Source of the DNA: Psychrobacillus faecigallinarum
Lineage (GTDB): Bacteria; Bacillota; Bacilli; Bacillales_A; Planococcaceae
DNA: 64,000 nt
Assembly (NCBI RefSeq): GCF_014836595.1
Contig: NZ_JACSQO010000001.1
Span: 434,001-498,000, forward strand
Reading direction: 5' to 3'
The position numbers were made by a program, and so were the translations under genes. Positions 36,473 through 47,028 of this stretch are shown here, one piece after another; the first letter of the stretch is position 1, and every line of letters starts with the position of its first letter. Under the pieces are notes generated by a model. The model saw nothing but the letters and a program-made list of their open reading frames with translations, was not told the DNA's origin and did not search any database.

Positions 36473-36871
36473 CTAATTAACAAGTCGTTGTGCTTCCAAT
36501 AACTGATAAGCACGGACCTTTCTAGGTAAAAATCTACGAATTTCGTCTTCATTATATCCGACTTGTAAACGTTTTTCATCTAATATAATTGGTCTACGTA
36601 GTAAACCAGGATATTCTTGTATTAACTCGTACAATCTTTGAAGTGGCAAGCTCTCCACATCTACATTTAACTTTTGAAAAATTTTAGATCGGGTTGAAAT
36701 AATTTCATCTGTACCGTCTTCTGTCATGCGAAGTATTTCTTTAATTTCACTAATACTCAAAGGTTCTGAGAAAATATTACGTTCCGTGTAAGGAATTTCA
36801 TGCTCTTCTAACCATGCTTTTGCTTTTCTACATGAAGTACAGCTTGGTGAAGTAAATAATGTAACCATCAT
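36473..36871 (-). CDS. spxA: Transcriptional regulator Spx
   Basis: A 131-132-residue ArsC-like protein that binds the RNA polymerase alpha C-terminal domain under disulfide stress. The redox switch CTSC ([13 protein letters not shown]) is intact, as are [28 protein letters not shown] and [15 protein letters not shown]. Two adjacent ATGs (36871 and 36868) follow a GAGG site 13-16 bases away; the second gives the usual MVTLF start. A sigma-B-like promoter is 220 bases upstream. Confidence 0.97.
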   Translation of the reverse strand: MMVTLFTSPSCTSCRKAKAWLEEHEIPYTERNIFSEPLSISEIKEILRMTEDGTDEIISTRSKIFQKLNVDVESLPLQRLYELIQEYPGLLRRPIILDEKRLQVGYNEDEIRRFLPRKVRAYQLLEAQRLVN

Positions 36872-37406
36872 TCAAAAAACACTTCCTCTCGATTGTTACT
36901 TGTGTTATATAAAGTAGATTATAATTAATTTAATTAAGTTGAATACTTTTATTAGTATACACTAATATATAGGTATTTAAAATACATTTATTTGAAATAT
37001 TTTCTGAAAGCATTAGTATTTGAAAGAACGTTCATAAAGTGTACATTTTAATATATTTCTAAAATAATAATGTGCCTTTTAATACATTAATACCCATTTT
37101 CATAAGATCCTAAACATAATTTTATAAAAAAATATCATTCTCATTTAGTCAGCTACTAATGAAAATTGCTGTTACACTATATAGTACGTTTTCCATGAAG
37201 AAAAGTTTCATTATGACAAAAAAACTACATTTCTCTGATGGCAAAATTCTTAAAATGAATTGATCTAATCATTGCACTTCTATTATATAATTAGTTATTC
37301 CCAAAGATACAATTTGTAAAACCTCTCTGTTGCCTCCTTTCGAATAAAAAAATTGCTTGAGGAGCACAGATAACTCCGAGTAAAATGATTCTTCTTACTT
37401 TCTAAA
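36872..37406. other. Long AT-rich control region upstream of spxA
   Basis: About 535 bases without an ORF that has a ribosome site. It holds a sigma-B-like promoter (37090-37115), a perfect palindrome ATTAGTATACACTAAT (36951-36966), a TATAAT element near 36926, and TTATAATTAATTTAA (36919-36933), which is two bases off a PerR box (TTATAATNATTATAA). spx of B. subtilis is also controlled by several sigma factors and PerR, so the resemblance is plausible, not proven. Confidence 0.5.
37090..37115 (-). promoter_or_regulatory. Sigma-B-like promoter of spxA
   Basis: On the minus strand GTTTAG (37115-37110), 14-base spacer, GGGTAT (37095-37090), one base off the sigma-B consensus and pointing to spxA. 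Confidence 0.65.
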
Positions 37407-37436
37407 TCAAAAAAAGTAGGCAATCGCCTACTTTTT
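37405..37436 (-). terminator. Terminator after the secreted glycoside hydrolase-like gene
   Basis: AAAAAGTAGGC/GCCTACTTTTT stem (37411-37436) with more T on the minus strand. Confidence 0.88.
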
Positions 37437-37442
37437 AATGGA

Positions 37443-38657
37443 TTAATTTATCGGAGTGTAATCTACACCAGAAGAATATTTATTACCTGCATTCCATAAT
37501 AAGAATTCATTTATCCCTGCTTCATTTAACGCCTTAATTTGTGCTTCAACCTCTTCTTTTCCGTATACAAGGTAATTGCCTTTACCTAGGTATGAAGCTG
37601 TAAAGTCTTGAAGCCATGGTCTTGATACCGGAGGGCTTTCTAATTCTGCTAGTTTAGCATTCTCCACCTTTGCATACTCTTGAACAAGACGGTAAGGCTC
37701 TAAATCCGGCTTAGCAATGCCGAAATAGGATGTCCAGTGACTTGGATAAATCATAGATGAAATCACATCTACGTTTTCGGAGATTTTAGAAAAATTTTGC
37801 CCAATACCTGGTGCTTCAGGAAGTGTTGCTGAATACCCAAATATATCCACAGATACTTGGACTCCATAAGGCTTAAGTTTTTCTCTTGCATAAGCAACAA
37901 AGTCAGTTACCGCTGATACTCTTTTTTGCGTAGAATCCAAATCCGATTCGCCATATTTACCTATGCCATATTTAAGTGTTGTATCCCTTTTTTCAAAGCC
38001 CTCTGGAAAACGAACATAGTCAAACTGTATTTCTTTAAAGCCCATTTTTGCAGCTTCGATAGCAATTTCTACATTATAATCCCATACTTCTTGCATAAAG
38101 GGATTGACAAATGCTTCACCTCTTCCATTCTTCCAAACGGAACCGTTATCTACAAACGATAATTCCGGTTTTCTTTCAGCTAGTTCAGTATCTTTAAATA
38201 CTACGACTCGGGCAATTGGATAGATTTCTTTTTCCTCCATCGTTTCAAGTACTCCTCTAAGATCCTTTATGTATGGTTTACCTATTTCATATTTAACCAA
38301 AGGAGAATCCTCTTTAGGTTTATAAGTAAGATTTCCAAAATCATCTTTAATGTCAATTACCATGGCATTTAACTCTGTTGCATCCATTAACTCGACTAAT
38401 TGATTGAATTTCTCCCCGCCCGCAGAGTGACCTGTCACATAAACACCTCTTACTGCATCTGGGTAGTTAAAAGTCAGACCTGAATCGTAGACAAATAGTT
38501 TGGACGAGGTTACTAATGATTCCTCGATTGTTTTGTAGCCATATTCTTTTGCAGTAAATTCATTTGAGAAAGATTTTGTCTCTGCTGCAGTTACTACAGG
38601 TGCTACGATAAACACACCTAACATCGTTGCAAAAATTCCTTTTATTATTCTGTGCAT
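37443..38657 (-). CDS. Secreted putative glycoside hydrolase (PF13200/DUF4015 type)
   Basis: A 404-residue exported protein. A signal peptide (MHRIIKGIFATMLGVFIVAPVVTAAET, cleavage about residue 25) has no lipobox. The remainder looks like a TIM barrel: VRGVYVTGHSAGG, AMVIDIKDDFGNLTYKP, IARVVVFKD, FKEIQFDYVRFPEG (Asp-Tyr-Val-Arg-Phe-Pro, hallmark of this family), SVDIFGYSAT, SSMIYPSHW and NEFLLWNAGN. These proteins are predicted glycosidases without a proven substrate as far as I know. A glycan of the cell wall or matrix is a reasonable guess. Confidence 0.82.
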   Translation of the reverse strand: MHRIIKGIFATMLGVFIVAPVVTAAETKSFSNEFTAKEYGYKTIEESLVTSSKLFVYDSGLTFNYPDAVRGVYVTGHSAGGEKFNQLVELMDATELNAMVIDIKDDFGNLTYKPKEDSPLVKYEIGKPYIKDLRGVLETMEEKEIYPIARVVVFKDTELAERKPELSFVDNGSVWKNGRGEAFVNPFMQEVWDYNVEIAIEAAKMGFKEIQFDYVRFPEGFEKRDTTLKYGIGKYGESDLDSTQKRVSAVTDFVAYAREKLKPYGVQVSVDIFGYSATLPEAPGIGQNFSKISENVDVISSMIYPSHWTSYFGIAKPDLEPYRLVQEYAKVENAKLAELESPPVSRPWLQDFTASYLGKGNYLVYGKEEVEAQIKALNEAGINEFLLWNAGNKYSSGVDYTPIN

Positions 38658-38797
38658 GATAACCGTCTTCCTTTCTTTACGTCTAACATTCTAACAACTA
38701 TATCCTTCGATGAAAAGAGTCAATAAGTCTAATATGGATATAAAATTCCTAATTAATCAAAAATTTAACTTTATTATTTGTCTCTCTTCGTATTAAA

Positions 38798-38822
38798 GTT
38801 TAATTAGACATTTTTAGGGTAT
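38798..38822 (+). promoter_or_regulatory. Consensus sigma-B promoter without a downstream ORF
   Basis: GTTTAA (38798-38803), 13-base spacer, GGGTAT (38817-38822): an exact match to the sigma-B consensus at an accepted spacing. No ATG follows before the convergent oppF terminator. Confidence 0.75.
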
Positions 38823-38827
38823 ATATT

Positions 38828-39025
38828 TATTTATCCATAATAGCATTTAACTAAACTTTTTTTGCGAAGTTTAGAACTTTATATTTTATATATTCTTCCA
38901 TAGATATAGGTTACTATCTAGGTTTAGTGAAAAAATATTAACTTTGTACAAATATTATCAATAACCATTTAACTCCAACCTATAAAAAAGTAGGCTAATT
39001 CGAATTTCTTCGATTCAGCCTACTA
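38828..39025 (+). ncRNA. Candidate sigma-B-dependent small RNA
   Basis: The stretch after the sigma-B promoter has no ATG on the plus strand. It contains the hairpin CTAAACTT-TTTTTGCG-AAGTTTAG (about 38852-38875), and ends at the oppF terminator stem (38989-39024), which could stop transcription from this side too. If it reads on, it would be antisense to oppF. Purely inferred; no RNA family is recognised. Confidence 0.35.
38983..39024 (-). terminator. Terminator after oppF
   Basis: AGTAGGCT...TCGAA (38989-39004) pairs with TTCGA...AGCCTACT (39009-39024); T6 follows on the minus strand. Confidence 0.85.
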
Positions 39026-39040
39026 TTATTAAAAATTTTA

Positions 39041-39982
39041 TTAAACACGTGATTGAGAAATAGCTTTTAGTTCTTTGAATTCTTTCTCCGAACAAAATAC
39101 AAAGTGACCTGGAGTAACTTCTCGCATTGCAATTTCTTCTCCATCTGCATAATTATGAACTGACGGATCATAAGATTTACGCACACGAGTACGCTCGTAA
39201 TTAGGATCCGGAAGAGGTATAGCAGACAGCAACGATTGCGTGTATGGATGTAATGGGTTCAAGTATAGTTCTTCGGCAGGAGCTAGCTCCACTAGTTTAC
39301 CGAAATACATAACTCCAATTCGATCCGAGATATATTTCACCATTGAAAGGTCATGCGCAATGAAAAGGTAAGTTAATCCTTTTTCTTCTTGCAGTTCCTT
39401 CAATAAGTTAACTACTTGTGCTTGGATTGATACATCTAGAGCTGAGATTGGTTCATCCGCTATAATAAACTCAGGTTCAACTGCTAAAGCTCTTGCAATA
39501 CCAAGACGTTGACGTTGACCACCAGAGAATTCATGTGGATAACGTTCAGCATGTTCTTTATTAAGTCCAACTGTTTCCAATAACTGAATAACCCGTGCCT
39601 TGCGTTCTGTTTGATTTTTAACTAGTCCATGAATATCTAAACCTTCCGCAATTATATCCAACACTTTCATACGTGGATTTAATGATGCATAAGGATCTTG
39701 GAAAATCATTTGCATTTTACGATTAAAGATTTTCAAATCTTTTTTAGATTTTTTGTCATGTACATTAACACCATCATAAATTACTTTTCCTTCAGTGGCG
39801 TCATATAGTCGAATAATAGTTCGTCCAGTTGTGGATTTACCACAGCCTGATTCTCCTACTAAACCTAACGTTTCACCTTTATAGATGTCAAAGCTAATGT
39901 CATCTACGGCACGAACTTCATTTTCTTTACCTTCATTAAAATATTGTTTTAAATTTTTTATTTCAAGTAATTTTTCAACCAT
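39041..39982 (-). CDS. oppF: Oligopeptide ABC transporter ATP-binding protein OppF
   Basis: A 313-residue ABC ATPase: Walker A GESGCGKSTTG (about 46), signature SGGQRQRLGIARAL, Walker B FIIADEP, H-loop FIAHDLSM, then the Opp/Dpp C-terminal extension with HPYTQSLLSAIP and an end rich in charged residues. It is the last gene of oppABCDF and overlaps oppD by one base (TAATG). Confidence 0.95.
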   Translation of the reverse strand: MVEKLLEIKNLKQYFNEGKENEVRAVDDISFDIYKGETLGLVGESGCGKSTTGRTIIRLYDATEGKVIYDGVNVHDKKSKKDLKIFNRKMQMIFQDPYASLNPRMKVLDIIAEGLDIHGLVKNQTERKARVIQLLETVGLNKEHAERYPHEFSGGQRQRLGIARALAVEPEFIIADEPISALDVSIQAQVVNLLKELQEEKGLTYLFIAHDLSMVKYISDRIGVMYFGKLVELAPAEELYLNPLHPYTQSLLSAIPLPDPNYERTRVRKSYDPSVHNYADGEEIAMREVTPGHFVFCSEKEFKELKAISQSRV

Positions 39983-41037
39983 TAGTTTACACTCCCTTCG
40001 TAGTAACGACTTCCAGGGAACTTTTTCATACGTTCAACTATTGATGCAGGTGGCTCTACTTTTGGTGCATCTGGATGCAATAACCAAGTAGCAGCATAAT
40101 GTGTATCACTAACTTTAAAGAATGGAGGTGATTCCTCTAAATCTATTTTCAGTGCATAGTCACTACGAAGGGCAAAAGCATCCCCTTTAGGCGGATTTAA
40201 CAAATCAGGAGGTGTTCCTGGAATTGCATACAACTTTTCTTCTGCTGTGTCTAATGAAGGCATAGAACTTAACAAGCCCCATGTATATGGATGCTGAGGA
40301 TTATAGAAAATTTCATCTACAGTTCCTGTTTCTACAATTTTCCCACCATACATTACCGCTACTCGATCTGCAACATTAGCTACTACACCTAAATCATGTG
40401 TAATAAAGATGATTGATGTATCAATCTTCTTCTGTAAATCTTTCATTAACTCTAATATTTGCGCTTGAATAGTTACATCTAATGCTGTTGTTGGTTCATC
40501 AGCTATTAATATTTGTGGATTACAAGCAAGAGCAATTGCAATAACAATACGTTGACGCTGACCTCCAGAAAATTGGTGAGGGTATTGTTTAATACGTGCC
40601 TCAGGCTTTGGCATACCAACTAGTCGCAATAAATCTACTGCTATTTTTCTAGCCTCTGCCTTACTTACTTTACGATGCTTTAAAATTGGCTCCATAATTT
40701 GCTTACCTATAGTCATCGTTGGATTCAAGGATGTCATAGGATCCTGAAAAATCATGGAGATGTCTTTCCCACGAATCTTTTGCATTTCTTTATCAGTAAG
40801 CTTTGTTAAATCTTTTCCATTGAAAAGAATTTGTCCATTTTTAAATTCTGAGCTAGACTCAGGTAGTAAACGCATAATCGCCTTAGTTGTAACTGACTTA
40901 CCAGAACCAGACTCCCCTACAATTGCAAGTGTTTCACCTTTTAAAAGATCGAAGTTAACACCACGAATGGCTTTAACCTCTCCTGCAAAAGTATGGAAGG
41001 AAAGCTCTAGATCTTTAACTTCTAATATTTTTTCCAT
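39982..41037 (-). CDS. oppD: Oligopeptide ABC transporter ATP-binding protein OppD
   Basis: A 351-residue ABC ATPase: GESGSGKSVTTKA, SGGQRQRIVIAIAL, ILIADEPTTALD, FITHDLGV. The C-terminus (LLNPPKGDAFALRSDYAL ... TWLLHPDAPKVEPP) follows the B. subtilis OppD pattern, in which the iron-sulfur cysteines of DppD-type proteins are absent. It starts 15 bases after oppC. Confidence 0.95.
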   Translation of the reverse strand: MEKILEVKDLELSFHTFAGEVKAIRGVNFDLLKGETLAIVGESGSGKSVTTKAIMRLLPESSSEFKNGQILFNGKDLTKLTDKEMQKIRGKDISMIFQDPMTSLNPTMTIGKQIMEPILKHRKVSKAEARKIAVDLLRLVGMPKPEARIKQYPHQFSGGQRQRIVIAIALACNPQILIADEPTTALDVTIQAQILELMKDLQKKIDTSIIFITHDLGVVANVADRVAVMYGGKIVETGTVDEIFYNPQHPYTWGLLSSMPSLDTAEEKLYAIPGTPPDLLNPPKGDAFALRSDYALKIDLEESPPFFKVSDTHYAATWLLHPDAPKVEPPASIVERMKKFPGSRYYEGSVN

Positions 41038-41052
41038 CCTTGCTTTCCTCCT

Positions 41053-42072
41053 TTAGTCTTTCATCTTCGGATCTAGTGCATCCCTTAAACCATCACCTAG
41101 CAAGTTAAAGGAAAGCATTAGTAAGCTTATGATTACAGCTGGGTATACTAAAATATGTGGTTGGAATTTAAGTAATTTAACACCATCATTAATCAACGTA
41201 CCTAAAGATGCAGCAGGTGGCTGTAATCCCAACCCGATAAAGCTTAAGAAAGCTTCGAAGAAAATTGCACTAGGTATTGTAAACATCGTATTTATAACAA
41301 CAATACTCAAAACATTCGGAAGAATATGTTTTGTTATGATTCTATTATTTGAAGCACCTAGCGTACGGGCAGCCAAAACGAACTCTTGGTTCTTATATTT
41401 CAAAACCTGTGCTCGAACTACACGAGACATACCAATCCATCCGGTTATCGTAATGGCAATAATAATCGCTGTGATACCAGGATCCATAAACATAATCATG
41501 AGAATAACGATTACTAAATTTGGAATACCGATAAGAATTTCTACTATACGCTGCATGACGTCGTCTACACGACCACCGTAGTAACCAGAAATTCCTCCAT
41601 AGGCTACTCCAATTACCATGTCAATTAACGCAGCCATAAAGGCAATGAAAAGAGATACCTGGGTTCCTTCCCATACTCGCGCAAACATGTCACGGCCCAA
41701 ACCGTCAGTTCCGAACCAATAATATGTGTCTACTTTCTTTAATTCATATAAATCTACTTCTTTACCTGCCAAGTTGCCGTACCCATCCATAATACCCAGT
41801 TTTTCAATTCCAGGAACTTTTGGTGGTAAGTTAGCATGGGTAATTGTTTGTGTCTCTGCATCATGCGGGCCAATATGTGGACCAATAAGTGACATAACAA
41901 GAATAATCAATAGTATAAAAACACTAACGATAGCAGCTTTATTCTTTCTTATACGGTACCAGGCATCTTTCCAAAAGCTAACACTTGGCTTAGAAATTTT
42001 TTCTGCTTGGCTACTATCTACTTGAACTCTGTTAAATGATTCAGCAGGTAACTTTTTTAAGTCTTGACTCAT
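41053..42072 (-). CDS. oppC: Oligopeptide ABC transporter permease OppC
   Basis: A 339-residue inner-membrane permease with an N-terminal helix (AIVSVFILLIILVMSLIG), a periplasm-side loop holding FGTDGLGRDMFARVWEGT, five further helices and the EAA loop AARTLGASNNRIITKHILPNV. It forms the peptide channel with OppB and shares one base with the oppB stop. Confidence 0.95.
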   Translation of the reverse strand: MSQDLKKLPAESFNRVQVDSSQAEKISKPSVSFWKDAWYRIRKNKAAIVSVFILLIILVMSLIGPHIGPHDAETQTITHANLPPKVPGIEKLGIMDGYGNLAGKEVDLYELKKVDTYYWFGTDGLGRDMFARVWEGTQVSLFIAFMAALIDMVIGVAYGGISGYYGGRVDDVMQRIVEILIGIPNLVIVILMIMFMDPGITAIIIAITITGWIGMSRVVRAQVLKYKNQEFVLAARTLGASNNRIITKHILPNVLSIVVINTMFTIPSAIFFEAFLSFIGLGLQPPAASLGTLINDGVKLLKFQPHILVYPAVIISLLMLSFNLLGDGLRDALDPKMKD

Positions 42073-43004
42073 TAGTTCTTACCTCCTGACAAACGAATAC
42101 GCGGATCAATAATTCCATAAAGCAAATCTATAATGAATATTACAACAATTAAGAATACAGAGAAGAAAATAGTAGTACCCATAATAATAGAATAATCATT
42201 TGTATTAATAGATTTAACGAATTGTTCACCGATTCCTGGGATTGCAAATATTTGTTCAATTACTAATGACCCGGTTAGCAATCCAGCCGCCATTGGACCA
42301 AGTACTGTTACTAATGGTATTAAAGCATTACGCAAAGCATGTTTAAATGCAATTTCAGTACCATTTGCTCCTTTAGATTTTGCTAGTGTAATATAATCAG
42401 AGCTCAATACTTCGACCATCTCTGTTCGAATAAAACGTGCAGCGGTAGCTAACGGTCCCATAGCTAATGCAATCGACGGCATAATACTTGAAGCCCATCC
42501 ATCTTTCCATAAAGCCACAGGAAGTATTTGCCATTTCACACCTAACCAATATTGTAATAATGTTGCAAATACAAAAGATGGTATAGAAATACCGATAATA
42601 GCAACGATTGTACTGCTATAATCCCAAATTGTATTTTGTTTTAAAGCAGCAATCATTCCAAGAATAATTCCTACTAAAACACCTGCGATTAAACCTTGAG
42701 CACCAATTTGGAAAGACGGTCCGATTCGGCTAAGAATTAAATCAGTAACTTCAGCATTTTTAAACTGAAACGAGTTACCTAAATCACCTTGAACTAAGTT
42801 AAGCATGTAATTTGCATACTGGACGGGAATGGGATCATTCAATCCATATTTCGCTTCCACTATTTCAAGTTGAGCTGGGGATAGTTTTGAAGCAGAGCTT
42901 ATAGGGGATCCTGGTAGCGTCTTCATCAAGAAAAATGTAGCTGTAGCAATCAGGAAAAGCGTGATAAACATATAAAAAACACGACGCAGAATATATTTTG
43001 CCAT
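42072..43004 (-). CDS. oppB: Oligopeptide ABC transporter permease OppB
   Basis: A 310-residue permease with MAKYILRRVFYMFITLFLIATATFFLM, the GSPISSASKLSPAQLE loop typical of the OppB/DppB family, and the EAA segment LAKSKGANGTEIAFKHALRNAL. A hairpin at 43123-43163 lies between it and oppA, so it is probably made in smaller amounts than the binding protein. Confidence 0.95.
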   Translation of the reverse strand: MAKYILRRVFYMFITLFLIATATFFLMKTLPGSPISSASKLSPAQLEIVEAKYGLNDPIPVQYANYMLNLVQGDLGNSFQFKNAEVTDLILSRIGPSFQIGAQGLIAGVLVGIILGMIAALKQNTIWDYSSTIVAIIGISIPSFVFATLLQYWLGVKWQILPVALWKDGWASSIMPSIALAMGPLATAARFIRTEMVEVLSSDYITLAKSKGANGTEIAFKHALRNALIPLVTVLGPMAAGLLTGSLVIEQIFAIPGIGEQFVKSINTNDYSIIMGTTIFFSVFLIVVIFIIDLLYGIIDPRIRLSGGKN

Positions 43005-43122
43005 CTTTGCACCTCCTAAATTTTATAAATAATTTTACTAATCTATATATTAAACAAAAAAAATAGTAATTTGTCAAAATTATATTTTATAGTAAAAATA
43101 TTTCGTATATTTCGACTCATTT

Positions 43123-43163
43123 AAAAAGAGAGTATATGTTCCTAAAGGAATACATATACTCTC
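43123..43163 (-). terminator. Intra-operon hairpin between oppA and oppB
   Basis: GAGAGTATATG (43128-43138) pairs exactly with CATATACTCTC (43153-43163), with T5 on the minus strand. Such partial terminators or RNA stabilisers raise oppA over the membrane parts. Confidence 0.8.
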
Positions 43164-43194
43164 ATTTTATGAGATTTTTACAGCTTTATACTAA

Positions 43195-44907
43195 TTAGTT
43201 CTTACCTTCGATATATGCCCATTTGTAGCTATAGTCTCCACCAATTTGGTGAGATACAACACCTTTAACATATGGTTTTAGAAGTTGCATAGTACCACGT
43301 TGGTAAATCGGTCCAATACCGAAATCTTCATCAATTAGAAGTTTTTCAGCATCAGCAAGTGCTTGCCAACGAGCTTCTGCGTCTAGTGCTAATTCAGTGT
43401 TAGCAGAATTTACTAGCTCATCATATTTAGGGTTTGAATAAGACATTTGGTTGTTACCACCGTCAGTTAACCATAAATTCATGAAAGTGTAAGGATCTTG
43501 GTAATCTGGTCCCCAACCTGCAACTTGAATGTCATAGTCTTGATTTGTGTCAAGATCTAAGCGCACAGCAAATGGTACTTCTTTAAGAGTAACAGTTAAA
43601 CCTGGTAGGTTTGTTTCTAATTGGTTTTTGAAATACTCATCCATTTTTTTAGAAATATCAGTGTCTCCACCAAGAATTTCTAGAGTAAGCTCAGTAACGC
43701 CTAACTCTTTTAATCCTTTATCCCAAGCTGCTTTCGCTTCTTCTACGTTAAATACAGACATATCTCCATTTACATCGCGGAAGTCATTAGCATCAGCATC
43801 AAAAGTAAATCCTTTTGGTACTAAGTAGTGAGCTGGAACAGAACCATTAGCTAAAACTACATCAACTAAATCTTGCTTATTGATTGCTTTTGAAACTGCT
43901 TCACGAATATTTACGTTAGCAAGTGGAGTTGGCTCTCCATTACGTTGTTGATTGTACTTGAAGTAGAATACAGATGCATCCATTTCAGTTACTAGTTCTG
44001 GATCATTAGCATATTGCATTGCGTATTCACCAGATAGACCAGCACGGTCTTTTTCACCATTACTGTAAAGGTTAACAGCAGTAGCTGTCTCTTTTACTAC
44101 ATCGTAGTTAATTTCAGTAAGTTTAACAGTGTCTTTATCCCAATATTGTTCGTTTTTAACTAGTTTCCAGTTTAACCCTGTTCCATCCCAATCTTGTAAT
44201 GCGAATGGACCGTTGTATAAAAGTGCTTCAGAGTTTTTAGAGTAATTTGCACCTTGAGTTGTAACGAATTCTTCTTTTTGTGGTAAGAATGTTCCAAATG
44301 ACATTAATGACAAGAAGTAAGGAACTGGTTTTTCAAGAGTAACTTCTAATGTTTTCTCATCAAGAGCTTTAACACCTAATTCAGTATACTCAACTTCACC
44401 TGCAACAATTTGAGTTGCATTTTTGATAACGCCTTCCATCATGTATGGACCGTATTCAGATGCAGTATCTGGGTTCATAGCGCGTTTCCAAGCAAATTCA
44501 AAGTCATTTGCAGTTACTGGAGAACCATCAGACCAATTAGCATCACGTAATTTGAACGTATAAACTAATCCATCTTCAGAAATAGTTGGCTCACCTTCAG
44601 CAATAGCAGGTATAGCTACGTTTTCTTGGTTCAAACGATAAAGACCTTCATTTATGTTGCCTAGTAGATCGAAACCTACTGAGTCAGTTACTAAAGCAGA
44701 GTCAAGAGTTGGAATTTCAGCACCCGCGATTAAGTTTAGTACTTGCTCTTCATCAATTTTTGCTTCTTCTGGAGCTTCTGTTTCTGGTGTGTCTGTTGAG
44801 TCTGGTTTGTCAGCTGGTTCTGCTTCCTTTTCGCCGCCACATGCAGCTAGGAATAGCCCTACAACTAACAGTAGGCTTAATAGCCATACTAATTTGCTAT
44901 TCTTCAA
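43195..44907 (-). CDS. oppA: Oligopeptide-binding lipoprotein OppA
   Basis: A 570-residue extracellular solute-binding protein (SBP family 5). The signal peptide ends in the lipobox LFLAACGG (Cys23), followed by an acidic linker rich in E, P, D and T. Core motifs: SGEYAMQ..., VYTFKLRDANWSDGSPVTANDFEFAWKRAM, and WGPDYQDPYTF. It starts with TTG, with GGGAGG 8 bases upstream. First gene of oppABCDF; a CodY-like box lies just upstream at 44923. Confidence 0.95.
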   Translation of the reverse strand: MKNSKLVWLLSLLLVVGLFLAACGGEKEAEPADKPDSTDTPETEAPEEAKIDEEQVLNLIAGAEIPTLDSALVTDSVGFDLLGNINEGLYRLNQENVAIPAIAEGEPTISEDGLVYTFKLRDANWSDGSPVTANDFEFAWKRAMNPDTASEYGPYMMEGVIKNATQIVAGEVEYTELGVKALDEKTLEVTLEKPVPYFLSLMSFGTFLPQKEEFVTTQGANYSKNSEALLYNGPFALQDWDGTGLNWKLVKNEQYWDKDTVKLTEINYDVVKETATAVNLYSNGEKDRAGLSGEYAMQYANDPELVTEMDASVFYFKYNQQRNGEPTPLANVNIREAVSKAINKQDLVDVVLANGSVPAHYLVPKGFTFDADANDFRDVNGDMSVFNVEEAKAAWDKGLKELGVTELTLEILGGDTDISKKMDEYFKNQLETNLPGLTVTLKEVPFAVRLDLDTNQDYDIQVAGWGPDYQDPYTFMNLWLTDGGNNQMSYSNPKYDELVNSANTELALDAEARWQALADAEKLLIDEDFGIGPIYQRGTMQLLKPYVKGVVSHQIGGDYSYKWAYIEGKN

Positions 44908-44922
44908 AAAAATAACCTCCCT

Positions 44923-44937
44923 AATATTCAGAAAAAT
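44923..44937. promoter_or_regulatory. CodY-like box in the opp leader
   Basis: AATATTCAGAAAAAT matches 13 of 15 bases of the CodY motif AATTTTCWGAAAATT, 16 bases upstream of the oppA start. CodY represses peptide uptake operons in rich media in related species; here the link is by motif only. Confidence 0.5.
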
Positions 44938-45140
44938 TCATTACATTTATTATTATACATTTTATAAGAGAGTTGTACATAGCTTTTTATAAATATTTTT
45001 ACAGTCTTGTAACAAAATCATTACATTGTCCTAACGATTGTGAAAATTTAGTAACTATTTTGTTAATTATTTTCTTTATTTTTTATTAGTTTTGATTATT
45101 TTAAACAAATCTTCTATAATATTTTTGATAGAGGTGAAAT

Positions 45141-45485
45141 ATGAAAAAGAAGATAATATATTTTTTAAGTGCACAGATTATAATCTTTTTGCTAATACTT
45201 TTAATATATAAACATATCGATTTGGAAACATACGCTAATATTTCCTTTTATATAGGAGGAGGTATAACATTTTTAGGATTAGTAACATATGTTGTTTCAG
45301 GCGGATTTTTTGATTTATATGTATCTAGCTCCAGAAAATTTTTTACGCGAAAGCACTTAAGAGATGAAATAGAAAATATGCGACTTCCTTCCGAAGTTTT
45401 CTCCTTCTCCCCTAAGCCAATTCTCGCGTTAGGGTTATCTATTTTAGCTTGTACTTGTATTGCATTATTTTTCTATTATGGATAA
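45141..45485 (+). CDS. DUF3899-type small membrane protein
   Basis: A 114-residue protein with three hydrophobic segments (about 5-24, 33-55 with GGGITFLGLVTYVVSGG, and 94-112) and a basic loop (SSRKFFTRKHLRDEIENM). The layout fits DUF3899 proteins, which are often encoded next to trpS or opp in Bacillales. GAGGTG is 6 bases upstream of the ATG. Function unknown. Confidence 0.75.
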   Translation: MKKKIIYFLSAQIIIFLLILLIYKHIDLETYANISFYIGGGITFLGLVTYVVSGGFFDLYVSSSRKFFTRKHLRDEIENMRLPSEVFSFSPKPILALGLSILACTCIALFFYYG

Positions 45486-45544
45486 TTTTATCCCTTGATT
45501 TTTGAGTTTCTTCTATATATAATAATCAAAACTATATAAAAGAG

Positions 45545-45775
45545 CTTTGAGGAAGAAAAGTACATTTATAACGTATGTTTAGAGAGTCTGCGGGTGCTGT
45601 GAGCAGATCATACCTTAAATGGAATGGGCTTCTGAGCAGTATGAGTGAATCTTAAGTAGCTTATACCGTTTCCTTCACGTTATGAAGAAGAGTGGCTATT
45701 TTTATAGCAAGCTGGGTGGTACCACGGATATTACATCATTCGTCCCTTTTTAGGGATGCATGATGTTTTTTTATA
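45545..45775 (+). promoter_or_regulatory. Tryptophan T-box leader of trpS
   Basis: The leader has the stem I elements (AGAGAGTCTGCGGGTGCTGTGAGCAGA split around 45580), two TGG triplets at 45620-45622 and 45625-45627, one of which is the Trp specifier, the T-box core GGGTGGTACCACGG (near 45715), and a terminator (CATCAT...ATGATG, 45733-45765, T7). Uncharged tRNA-Trp should stabilise the antiterminator and switch trpS on. Confidence 0.95.
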
Positions 45776-45794
45776 TTCTAAGGAGGAAAATTGA

Positions 45795-46953
<1,159 letters not shown>

Positions 46954-46981
46954 TAGTATCACATCCTTCTTAAAACATATG

Positions 46982-47021
46982 AAAAACCGCTCCTAAACTT
47001 TCGTCTAGGAGCGGTTTTTTT
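46982..47021. terminator. Terminator after the second oligopeptide-binding protein gene
   Basis: Perfect 14-bp stem AAAAACCGCTCCTA (46982-46995 with 47006-47019), T-rich on both sides. Confidence 0.93.
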
Positions 47022-47028
47022 ATCAATA

